From NCBI RefSeq assembly GCF_028369295.1, contig NZ_JAQMYP010000058.1, forward strand, positions 1 to 64,000: a stretch of 64,000 nucleotides of DNA, in the 5' to 3' direction. The DNA is from Streptomyces sp. HD (lineage in GTDB: Bacteria > Actinomycetota > Actinomycetes > Streptomycetales > Streptomycetaceae). Both the position numbers and the translations under genes were made by a program. The notes below the pieces were generated by a model. It was not told where the DNA came from. It did not search any database and saw only the letters and a program-made list of their open reading frames with translations. Below are positions 50,330-58,846 of this stretch, one piece after another; the stretch's first letter is position 1, and the number at the start of each line of letters is the position of its first letter.

Positions 50330-51768
50330 TCCTGGCCCCGGTAGACGACCCGGCCGGGGAACACCTGGTCGCCGACGCGCAGCCAGAGCCGCAGACAGGT
50401 GAGGGTGTCGCCCGGGCGTCCGCCGACGCCGAGCCGGATGTCGTCGCCCGCCCGGGTGTGCCGGCGGGCCTGGCGGTACGGCCGGGCCGGTAGTACGGCC
50501 TCCACGTTCCGGCCCGCCGAGTGCAGCTCGCGGTAGAGATCGAGCGGGGCCGCGTGCGACTCCGCCGCCAGCTGGTTCCACCAGCTGCCCGGCGCACCCG
50601 GCGGCAGATGGGTGACCGAGCACAGCGCCTCGTCCACGGACACCGAGGCCCGCAGCCGTTCGGCGCCGTCGCGCGGACTGCGCTCCAGCGACTCCAGACG
50701 CTTGGTCAGCTCACTCCGGTAGGCCTGCGACACCTGAGGATCCGTCAACCGTGTGGAGCCGCCCGTCCACACCCGGTCGAGCAGAAGACACAGCGCCTCG
50801 TCGTGCTTGAGCAGCGCGAAGACGATTTCGGCGAGGTCGGACGCCTCGGTCACCTTCTTCCGCACGGTCCGGATCCCGCCCCGCCCGTCCCCTGACGGCG
50901 GCAACAACACCTCGTCCGCCCAGCCCGGCAGCGTCTCCCATGGCTCCGCCCCCACCGGGTCGGCCCCCGCCGCCCGGGTACGCCAGACACCGGCATGCCG
51001 GTCGGGCAGCCGGAGCAGCGTGAGGTGGTACCAGCGCCGGACCCGGTCCGTACCGTCCGGCCCGTCCGACGGGGGTGGCATGGCACCGGTCGCGAAGTCG
51101 TTGACCTCGGGGGAGCGGGCGAGTTCGGTGGCCAGCGCCAGGATGGGTGGGGGAGGGGGAGTGGCGGGTCGGGGTGGTGTGCGGGGGGTGGTGGAGCCGT
51201 TGGGGGCGCCGGTGGGGTGTGGGGGGCCGGGCTGGGCCGCCCCGGGCCGGGGGACGTCGGCCGGTTGGGCTCCGGCCTGCGCGGGATCGGCCTGGGGGAT
51301 CTCCCCCGCCGGTAGGAATCCAGCCTGGGGGATCCCGGCTCGCGTGCTGTCGGTTTGCGAGACCTCGGCTTGCGGGGCTCCGGCCTGGGGGGATGCGAAC
51401 CGTGAGCCCCCGGAGGCTCGACCGCCGCCCTGCGGAACCGCGGCGGCCGGGGAGTCGTCCTGCGGACTCCCGGCGGTTGGGAATCCGGCCTGCGGAACCT
51501 CGGCGGGAGGGGCACTGCCCTCTGGAACCCCGCCCGATCCGGGCACGCCCTGCCGTGTCTCGGCGAGTAGCCGGTCCAGTGCCTCCAGCAGCGCCTCGCA
51601 CGCGTCCGCGCCCCGGTCCGTCGGGGCCGCCGTGAGGGCCGCGCGCAGGGTGCCGCGCAGCCCGGCGAGCCCGGCGGCTGTCACCGAGGCGAGCAGGGAG
51701 TCCTCGGTGCACAGCAAGTCCTCCCAGGGGACCCGCACCTCGGACCCGGGACGCGGTCGGGCCGTCAC
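50326..51768 (-). CDS. Unknown protein with proline-rich repeat linker (dynamin/Hsp70 operon)
   Basis: 480 residues with no recognised family. A short N-terminal helical region (~10-75) precedes a long Pro/Ala/Gln/Gly linker of degenerate ten-residue repeats (PQAGFP, PQDDSP, PQAGAPQ; ~80-205), then a ~270-residue C-terminal domain (YHLTLLRLPDRHAG onward). Linker and two ends suggest an adaptor bridging two partners. It overlaps the Hsp70-like gene (GTGA) and the kinase gene (ATGA), so all are coupled. Start: GTG of the overlap. Confidence 0.72.
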   Translation of the reverse strand: MTARPRPGSEVRVPWEDLLCTEDSLLASVTAAGLAGLRGTLRAALTAAPTDRGADACEALLEALDRLLAETRQGVPGSGGVPEGSAPPAEVPQAGFPTAGSPQDDSPAAAVPQGGGRASGGSRFASPQAGAPQAEVSQTDSTRAGIPQAGFLPAGEIPQADPAQAGAQPADVPRPGAAQPGPPHPTGAPNGSTTPRTPPRPATPPPPPILALATELARSPEVNDFATGAMPPPSDGPDGTDRVRRWYHLTLLRLPDRHAGVWRTRAAGADPVGAEPWETLPGWADEVLLPPSGDGRGGIRTVRKKVTEASDLAEIVFALLKHDEALCLLLDRVWTGGSTRLTDPQVSQAYRSELTKRLESLERSPRDGAERLRASVSVDEALCSVTHLPPGAPGSWWNQLAAESHAAPLDLYRELHSAGRNVEAVLPARPYRQARRHTRAGDDIRLGVGGRPGDTLTCLRLWLRVGDQVFPGRVVYRGQE

Positions 51769-54700
51769 TGCAGGCCCCCGAAGGGGTCGTCCTCATCGGC
51801 CCCGTCCGTGTCCTGGACGGTCATCAGATGCCTCAGCACCCGCCCGGGTTCGTCCTCCACATGCTCCCGATCCCGCGCCTGCCAGAACGGCACACCGCCC
51901 AAGTGCACGCGCAGCGCACCGTGTTCGTCCAGCGAGGCGACGAACAGCGCGCGGGACTTGGCCTCGGTCTCGGGGCGGGACAGCCGTCCGAGGGTCATCG
52001 TTCGTACGGTGTCCTTCTCCTTGATCCGTACGTCGAACTCCCACTCCCCGGACGCGAGCGTCTCGGGCAGTGGCTTGGCTCCGAGCAGCCCCCGACGGGT
52101 GGGCGAGCCCGGTGCGTTGGAATCGTGGAACACCTCGGCGAACGCGCTGCCGGCGCCGAAGACCGGTGTTCCTTCGCCCACCTTGGCGGAACCGGCGATC
52201 GTGGAGTTCACGTAGATCGCCATCGGTACGTCTTCCGGCCGCTCACCGGGTTGCAGCAGCCCCTCCTTGCCGAGCCTCTTCCAGACGTCGATAGAAGGAC
52301 CCTGGGGAACGACCGTGTAGTGCGGATCTCCCTGCGAGAAGTACGCGTACACGTCCAGGTCCATCGTGATCTCGTACCGCGCCTTGATCCGGTATGGCCA
52401 GATCTTCACCGGGAACTGATGGGGCGGGTCACCTGGCCGCCCCGGTCGGGGACCGGGGCACTTGAACTGCCCCCAGGTGATGTCCGTGCCGCCCTGACGC
52501 ACCCGGATGATCCGGATGACCTCCTGGATGTGCTGGGCCTTCGCACTGCGCACGGCCAGGACCGGCGGCACTCCCTCGGTGTGCACAAGTTGGTGCAGCA
52601 CCGTGTTGGCCCCGAACAGGGCGAGATCCTTGCTCCCTTCCTGCAGACCCAGAGTGAAGTGGCACGGTAGTGAGAAGAACAGGTTGTTGACGTTGATCTG
52701 GACAACGGTGCGTCCGTCCTCCAGAGCCTGCACGGATCCCTCCGACGTGAAGGAGGCCTGTCGCACCTGCTCGGCCCAAGCGGCACCGATGGAGGTCGCC
52801 GTCTTGGCGTACTCCCGCTCCACCTCGATGTTCGCCGGGTCCCAGTCCAGCTCCCGGCCCTTCCCGAGGCCGTCTGCCAGCACTTCACGCACCAGCGGCA
52901 TGGCGCTGGACTTGCCGGTCAGGACCACACGGTCGAGCGGCATGTCCTTGTGCAACTCACCGAGCATGCCGTCAGCGAGAGCGGCGACGCCTTCCAGGTG
53001 CCCCTTCACGAGTTCACGGAACCCGGCACCGTCCAGCTCGAACGCGACGGCGGCAGGCGGGTCGCCGCCCCAGCCGAGACTGTCCAGCAGACCCGACAGC
53101 TCCTGCTCCGCGAAGTGGTACGGCGAAGGACCGTTCGGCATCGTGGAGTCGGCGCCCCCCAGATGGATCTTCGCCTGGTCGGCCAGCTTCCACAACTGCT
53201 CGAACGTCCACAGCATCCGCTCACGCTCGCTGGCCGGGGCGGTCTGCCAGCAGGTCGGCACCACGGCTTCGACGAGTGTCCGGGCCCGGGAACGCGGTTC
53301 GACCTGTGTCGAGCGGTAGTCCCGGGCCAGCCGCCCCGGCATGTAGTGACCGGCCTTGTCGAGGTAGGTGGACTTGGCCTCCAGCAGATCCGAACGGAAC
53401 CGCTCGGGGTGCGCGGCGATGAGCCGGTCCGCCAGCTCCGCCTTGAGCCAGTGGAACACCGAAAGGGTCAGAAGGTCACCGCCGAGCCGGGTGTGCCCGC
53501 TCGATCCCTGTACGGTCGGCGTCAGTGTGTAGTGCCGGCCCAGCAGGTGCGCGTCGGGCCGCCTCAGCACTTCGACGGGGGTCGTGTCCGTCAGCGTGAG
53601 CGTCAGCAACGCTATGTCCGTGGTCCCGCCCCCGATGTCGATGGCGAGCACGTTCTGCGTCCAGCCGGCCCCCGCTCCCAGGGAACGGGAGCGGGCTCGG
53701 AACGCCTCCACTCCCGTGTCCAGATCGCCGCCGAAGTCCCGCATCACGAAGAACATGACGGCGGCCACGGCCTCGTCGAAGTGCATCGACACCCGTTCGA
53801 CGCCGAGCCCCTCCGACACCAGCGACCTGAGGGTGCGCCGCACGTCCGGGGTCGCCACCGTCGGGTAGGTCACGACCACGTCGTTGAGCCGGCCCGAGCC
53901 GAGGCGGCCGGGGGCCTGCCGGGCTATGTAGCGGTCGGAGCGGTCGATGAGATACCCCAGCGCGGACTGGATGAGCATGTCCGAGGTGGGCGGCGGATGG
54001 CCGGGCAGCTCGTCCATGACGCGCTCCCTGCCGAGCTGCAGTTTGAGCCCGCGGAAGGCGGCCAGGGGCACCCGCGCGACACCGCCCGCCGGTGTCGTGA
54101 CCTGCCCGGGCAACCGCTCCTCCTCGCCGAGGCGCACGGTGAGCGGGTCCGTGGACAGCACTTCGAGGCGACTGGACACCTCTGCCGTACCGTCGCCGAG
54201 TTCCACCGGGAACAGCCGCATCTGTTCCAACGGCGGCACGGCGAACGCGGCGTCGTAACACCGGTGCAGGCGCGTCGCCAACTCGGTGCGCAGCAACTTC
54301 GAACAGTCCGGGATCCGCTGCTCCAGCAGCAGACACAGCCGGAACAGCCCCTCCGTCCCCGTCTCCGACGCGATGAGTTCGGCCGGGGACCGGGGGTCGG
54401 CCGGGCCCCCGTCACCCAGCCCGGCCTGGGCCAGGGCCAGGGCCAGTACGGACCCCCATTCCGTCATGACCATGTCCGGGTACGGCTCGCCCAGCACATG
54501 CTTCAGGACCCCTTCGCGCAGACGCGCCGCCTGGGCCGGTGAGAAGGGCTCCCGTACCTTGAACTGGCCGTCGTACAGGGTCACCGTCGAGTTGCAGGTG
54601 CCGTAGTCGATCGCCGCGTGCCCGAGGTACTGGTCGTCCTTGTCGGGGACGCGACTCAGCGACTGCGCGGAGCGAGCGGCAGGCGCGGTGACGGGGGGCG

Positions 54701-55199
54701 CCGACTCGGAGAAGGTCGCTTCACGGGTTCGCGCCGGATCGGCCCACACCGGCGCGCCGGGCGGCACAGCGGCGGGGGCACGGAAGGACACGGTGGCGTA
54801 GGCACCGCTCCGGTAGGGGATGCCCCGTACCTCACGGCCGGTCAGCGGGTCGACATGGAAGTACTCCACGTCGACCACCAGCCGGAGGGTCGTGTTCCCG
54901 TGCTCGTCGAAGAAGCCCGGATGCGGGACCGGGGCCGGCCGTATGTCGTACGTCCCCGCCACACGACGGCCGCGTGGATCGTCCTCCTGCCAGATGTCGG
55001 CCAGGCGCGCCGCCCAGTCCCGGGCGGACGGTGGCAGCCCCTCGGCCCGGCAGGAGAAGTACTCCACCCACACCGGACCGGTGCCCTGGTCCATGGACGT
55101 CAGCCGGACCGTGGGCAGCAGGTACAGGCCCTGCCCGTCGGGACGCAGCTCGATGTTGCCGGCGCGGTCGGTACCCAGCAGAACGGTCTCCAGGGTCAT
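51765..55199 (-). CDS. Large Hsp70/actin-fold ATPase
   Basis: 1144 residues. Actin/Hsp70 ATPase motifs are split widely: phosphate-1 AIDYGTCNST (196-205), phosphate-2 DIGGGTTD (521-528) and an adenosine site VVLTGKSSAMPLV. A ~190-residue N-terminal beta-rich domain precedes them and a ~320-residue C-terminal part follows, both without recognised family. There is no canonical DnaK substrate-binding domain, so this is a divergent Hsp70 of conflict-type operons rather than a general chaperone. ATGA overlap with the dynamin-like gene upstream. Confidence 0.85.
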   Translation of the reverse strand: MTLETVLLGTDRAGNIELRPDGQGLYLLPTVRLTSMDQGTGPVWVEYFSCRAEGLPPSARDWAARLADIWQEDDPRGRRVAGTYDIRPAPVPHPGFFDEHGNTTLRLVVDVEYFHVDPLTGREVRGIPYRSGAYATVSFRAPAAVPPGAPVWADPARTREATFSESAPPVTAPAARSAQSLSRVPDKDDQYLGHAAIDYGTCNSTVTLYDGQFKVREPFSPAQAARLREGVLKHVLGEPYPDMVMTEWGSVLALALAQAGLGDGGPADPRSPAELIASETGTEGLFRLCLLLEQRIPDCSKLLRTELATRLHRCYDAAFAVPPLEQMRLFPVELGDGTAEVSSRLEVLSTDPLTVRLGEEERLPGQVTTPAGGVARVPLAAFRGLKLQLGRERVMDELPGHPPPTSDMLIQSALGYLIDRSDRYIARQAPGRLGSGRLNDVVVTYPTVATPDVRRTLRSLVSEGLGVERVSMHFDEAVAAVMFFVMRDFGGDLDTGVEAFRARSRSLGAGAGWTQNVLAIDIGGGTTDIALLTLTLTDTTPVEVLRRPDAHLLGRHYTLTPTVQGSSGHTRLGGDLLTLSVFHWLKAELADRLIAAHPERFRSDLLEAKSTYLDKAGHYMPGRLARDYRSTQVEPRSRARTLVEAVVPTCWQTAPASERERMLWTFEQLWKLADQAKIHLGGADSTMPNGPSPYHFAEQELSGLLDSLGWGGDPPAAVAFELDGAGFRELVKGHLEGVAALADGMLGELHKDMPLDRVVLTGKSSAMPLVREVLADGLGKGRELDWDPANIEVEREYAKTATSIGAAWAEQVRQASFTSEGSVQALEDGRTVVQINVNNLFFSLPCHFTLGLQEGSKDLALFGANTVLHQLVHTEGVPPVLAVRSAKAQHIQEVIRIIRVRQGGTDITWGQFKCPGPRPGRPGDPPHQFPVKIWPYRIKARYEITMDLDVYAYFSQGDPHYTVVPQGPSIDVWKRLGKEGLLQPGERPEDVPMAIYVNSTIAGSAKVGEGTPVFGAGSAFAEVFHDSNAPGSPTRRGLLGAKPLPETLASGEWEFDVRIKEKDTVRTMTLGRLSRPETEAKSRALFVASLDEHGALRVHLGGVPFWQARDREHVEDEPGRVLRHLMTVQDTDGADEDDPFGGLQ

Positions 55200-57868
55200 T
55201 TCCCGTCTCCCCCGCCGAAAGGCCCTACTGGGAATACCGCCGGACTTCCGGACCCGAAGGAGCCGGTCTCCGCGGAAGGCTCCCAGGAGTAGACCGAGTC
55301 CGCCGCGTGCCGGCGCAGTTGCTCGGCGACGTCCGCGAGGCCCAGGGTGCTCTCCCTGCCCCCGGCGGCGGCTGTGGCCAGCGCGCCGGCCATCTCGTTC
55401 ACACGCAGTTCATCGGTGATGAAGGACGCGGCCTGGGTACGCAGGTGGCTCGCCAGCAGCCGTTGCCGGCGCGCGAGTCCGGCCAGGGACTGGCGGAGCA
55501 CCATCGCCGCCATTTCGCGCCGGTGGCGGGCGATGGTGGTCTGGTGCCGCGACGAGGCGTCCATGCCGGAGGCGACAAGGCTGTCCGGATGCCAGGGCAG
55601 GATGTGCCCGGGGCGCAGCGGGAAGTGCTCACGCAGCTTCTCCTCGTCCACCACCTCGGCCGGACCCATGTCTCGCAACACCTTCTCCGCCTCGTCGCGC
55701 AGCCACTGCAGGGACGTGGCCCGAGACAGACGAGCGGCCGCCTTCTCCCCGTCGGACGTGGAGCGCAGCAGCGCGAAGACCTCCGGTGTGATCACTGTCG
55801 CCAGTTGCTCGGCCGTCGCGACGACCCGCCGCTGATACCCGAGCAGCCAGGCCTCCACCGCGGCCAGCAACCGCGCCGAACCGGCAGCCTCGATCTCGCG
55901 GCACGAGTCGCGGAACTCCGCGAAGAACTCGTCCGTCCGCACCGGCACCCGGTGGCCGCCCTGGAGGCGGCGCGGGTCCACGTGCTCCTCGTCGACCGTG
56001 CCGAGCAGGCTGTTCCAGGACGGCCATGTGTAGACCCGCTCGGCGGTCTCCCGCTCCAGTTCCGTGAAGAGGCTCGGACCCGGTGTGCTCTGTGCCCGCC
56101 GGGAGTACAGCCGGTGGGCATCGAGGAGTTCGACCTTGGCCCGGTCCCGTACCTCGTTCCATACCGTCTGCAGGGCGATGAGGTGCTCGCGTACCGCGGT
56201 CTCGGCCTGGTGATCCACGTGGTCCCGGCCGCCCGACGCCTCCAGGGCCGTGTGCAACTCGCGCAGCGCCTCGACGACGTCTTCGCGACGTTCGGCGAAC
56301 TGGCCCAGGCGGAACGCGGCACCGTGCCGGCTCACATGGTCGCCCAGCCGCCCGCGCAGCCGCTCAAGTCCGCCGTCGTCCGCGAAGTCCGTGAGTATCC
56401 GGTCCAGGCCGCCGCTCAGGGCGTCGGCGCTGAGCCGGCGACCGATGTCGCGCCAGGTCTTCGCACGCTCGTCGGCTTCCGCTGTCCGGGCGTCGAGATC
56501 GCACTTGTCGCGGAACTCCTTGCTCACCCGCTCGTTCCAGCCGCCGACCCCCATCGCCCGCATGGCCGAGGTGAGCAGCACACGGTCGGTCGGCCCCATG
56601 GTCGCCGGGGGCGTATCCGGCGAGGTCACCAGGCGCTCGGCGCTCGCAAGCAGTTCTCCCAGCACCGCGACGTCGCCCAGCAGCCGTTCCCTGGTGAGCT
56701 GCTGGGTGTCACGCCGATAGGACTCAAGCACCGATTCGGGGACGCGCAGGTCGTGGAACCGGCTGATGAGCGCGATGACGGAGTCCTCCATGGAGTCCGA
56801 CCGCTGCGCCGCGTGCCACATCCGGAACACGCGCCGCAGTGTGTCGGTGGCAGGCCCGCCGGCTTTCAGCAGCATCAGCAAGGTGTGCACCGAGTGGAGT
56901 TCCGTGCCGCACACATACGCGTCCCGTACGGCGCTGAAGTCGCTGTTGAGCCCTGGAAAGTCGAGGAGCCGCAGCTCCGCTCCGGGAAACGCGGAGAGGT
57001 CCCAGACGGACGGGGCCACCCGCACTTCCCGGACGAGCCTGCGGATCAGAGGGAGCGTCGCGCGCAGCAGGTCGGCGGTGAGCGGCACTCCGAGGCCGGA
57101 GTGGGCGGGGCCGGCAGGACGGGCGGAGAAGCCGGAGCTGTCGGAGGCGCCGGACCAGGAACCGGCGCGCGGATCCACCCCCTGCTCGGCGTCCGCCCCG
57201 GGCAGGACGACGGCCGCGCGCGCGAGTTCGTCGTTGAGCTCGGCGGTGTGTCCGAGCAGCGGGAGACCGGACTCGTGCATCCGCCGCAACGCCCGGTCCA
57301 GGGAGCCGATTTCCTGGAGCACTCCGGCGAGCGACTGTGCCAGGCCGCCGGTCAGATACGTGTCCCGGAAGCCAAGCAGCCCACCGCAGTCGGGTTCATG
57401 GATCGGTAACTCCCGTAACTGGAGAACGACTTGAGGGGACAGGCCTGCCTTCTGGGCCTGGTCCGCCAGCTCGTCCCGAAGGTGGCGCAGGTAGTCGAGC
57501 GTCTGCGCCTGGGTGAAGTACTCGACGCGGACGGCGGACGGGTACGACTCGCGGATGTGAGGAGGTGCCGCCTTGGCGTGGATGAGGGTGACGTTCCCGG
57601 TCACCGCCTCCTCGCCCACCGGGAGGAGTTCGGGCCGCCCCAACAGCAGCCCGAGCAGCAGGGATTTGCCCGCGCTCACCTCCCCGACCAGACCGATGCC
57701 GAACGGCGCCCGGGCGCTCTCCTCCGCCCGGCGCAGCGCTTCGAGCGCCCGGCGGTGTGCCTCGCGGACGCCGGGATCGGATCCGGGCCCGTCGGGCTGA
57801 TGTCGTGTCAGCAGCGCGGTCAGTTCCGACGCGTCCGACGCACAGCGTGCCAATTCCCCCAAAGACAC
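55196..57868 (-). CDS. Dynamin-like large GTPase
   Basis: 890 residues. The G domain opens with G1 GEVSAGKS (62-69), a G2-type VTGNVT (89-94) and G3 DFPG (303-306); a clear G4 is not visible. Long helical segments after ~400 (with several leucine/arginine heptads) resemble the dynamin stalk. Bacterial dynamin-like proteins remodel or guard membranes, some against phage. The GTG start has a near-perfect GGGAGGTGA upstream. First gene of a four-gene operon (dynamin-like, Hsp70-like, unknown, kinase), each joined by 4-bp overlaps. Confidence 0.88.
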   Translation of the reverse strand: MSLGELARCASDASELTALLTRHQPDGPGSDPGVREAHRRALEALRRAEESARAPFGIGLVGEVSAGKSLLLGLLLGRPELLPVGEEAVTGNVTLIHAKAAPPHIRESYPSAVRVEYFTQAQTLDYLRHLRDELADQAQKAGLSPQVVLQLRELPIHEPDCGGLLGFRDTYLTGGLAQSLAGVLQEIGSLDRALRRMHESGLPLLGHTAELNDELARAAVVLPGADAEQGVDPRAGSWSGASDSSGFSARPAGPAHSGLGVPLTADLLRATLPLIRRLVREVRVAPSVWDLSAFPGAELRLLDFPGLNSDFSAVRDAYVCGTELHSVHTLLMLLKAGGPATDTLRRVFRMWHAAQRSDSMEDSVIALISRFHDLRVPESVLESYRRDTQQLTRERLLGDVAVLGELLASAERLVTSPDTPPATMGPTDRVLLTSAMRAMGVGGWNERVSKEFRDKCDLDARTAEADERAKTWRDIGRRLSADALSGGLDRILTDFADDGGLERLRGRLGDHVSRHGAAFRLGQFAERREDVVEALRELHTALEASGGRDHVDHQAETAVREHLIALQTVWNEVRDRAKVELLDAHRLYSRRAQSTPGPSLFTELERETAERVYTWPSWNSLLGTVDEEHVDPRRLQGGHRVPVRTDEFFAEFRDSCREIEAAGSARLLAAVEAWLLGYQRRVVATAEQLATVITPEVFALLRSTSDGEKAAARLSRATSLQWLRDEAEKVLRDMGPAEVVDEEKLREHFPLRPGHILPWHPDSLVASGMDASSRHQTTIARHRREMAAMVLRQSLAGLARRQRLLASHLRTQAASFITDELRVNEMAGALATAAAGGRESTLGLADVAEQLRRHAADSVYSWEPSAETGSFGSGSPAVFPVGPFGGGDGK

Positions 57869-57953
57869 AGCTCACCTCCCGGCCCGTACCGGCCGCCGAC
57901 ACGGCCGGTGAACGTTCCGCCCCCGAGCGGATGCGGCACCACCGTAGAGGTGC

Positions 57954-57982
57954 GGAATACCCGAAGAAAGGCAAATAGACAA
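57954..57982 (-). promoter_or_regulatory. Candidate promoter of the dynamin/Hsp70/kinase operon
   Basis: Read leftward: TTGTCT (57977-57982), 17-bp spacer, TATTCC (57954-57959), giving an ~80-nt leader before the GTG at 57868. An 8-bp inverted repeat (ACCGGCCG/CGGCCGGT, 57888-57909) lies in the leader. The 75-bp AT-rich patch 57962-58037 also contains ACTAA/TTAGT arms. Inference from consensus. Confidence 0.4.
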
Positions 57983-58072
57983 AGAATCTTGTTTGTGGAG
58001 TACTAAATAATTAGTCATGATTTATTGGGCATTGAAGGTGGACGGGATCCGCCCGCTGTGCACGATGGCTCC

Positions 58073-58846
58073 ATGGGATCGCCCGACGTCCCGGACCCGG
58101 AGCCGCCCTACCGGCCCTGGCCCGGCGAACAGTTGCCGTACACGCCGTCCACCGCCTCACCCGGCGATTTCACGGAGCCCGCCCCACCGTCCCGGCGCCG
58201 ACATACCTGGCTGCGGGTCGCGGCACTCACGGTCGCCGTGCTGGGCATCTCGACGGGCGCCGTGCTGTTCACCCAGGGCGACGACAACGGGCCCACCGGC
58301 GACACGGGCGCGGGCACCACCGTCGAGACGACCGACGAGCCGACGGATGAGCCGACCGACGAGCCCACGGACGACGACACCTTCACCACCGAACCGATCG
58401 AGTCGCCCACGGACATCGAGCCGTCGGAGTCCGAATCCGAGCCCGACCCCGATCCCGATTCGGATCCGGGGTCCGAGGAGACCTACGTCGACGACCTCGC
58501 CGTCGGCGAGTGCGCCGACAAGACGGAGAGCATCTCCTACCTCCAGCTCGTTCCCTGCGACGGCACGCACGACGTGCAGACCCTGGCCAAGACCGAACTC
58601 GACGACGGCTTCGGGTACCCGGGCGACGACGCGATCGCCGAGGAGGCCCGCTCGCTGTGCGACGAGGCCTACGGGGACGCCTCGGAGAACTGGACGTCCG
58701 ACGAGGAGGAAGGCCTCGGCTGGACCAAGGTGGTACCGAACGACGAGACCTGGGAAACGGGGGACCGTACGGTCGTGTGCTTCCTGGAGGCCTACTTCTC
58801 CGGCGAGTCGTTGGAGGAGGACTGGCTCAACTACTCCGGCGTGTGA
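58073..58846 (+). CDS. Septum-formation-type membrane protein
   Basis: 257 residues: a Pro-rich cytoplasmic N-terminus, one transmembrane helix (~46-67), a D/E/P/T linker with DEPT repeats (~85-140), then an extracellular domain with the pattern of the actinobacterial 'septum formation' family (VGECADK, VPCDGTHD, CDEAYG, VVCFLEA) and four cysteines for two disulfides. The role of this family is not well defined. ATG 58073 was chosen; no clear ribosome site is seen and a frame open to 58025 is possible. Its 3' end overlaps the convergent NACHT gene by 16 bp. Confidence 0.82.
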   Translation: MGSPDVPDPEPPYRPWPGEQLPYTPSTASPGDFTEPAPPSRRRHTWLRVAALTVAVLGISTGAVLFTQGDDNGPTGDTGAGTTVETTDEPTDEPTDEPTDDDTFTTEPIESPTDIEPSESESEPDPDPDSDPGSEETYVDDLAVGECADKTESISYLQLVPCDGTHDVQTLAKTELDDGFGYPGDDAIAEEARSLCDEAYGDASENWTSDEEEGLGWTKVVPNDETWETGDRTVVCFLEAYFSGESLEEDWLNYSGV

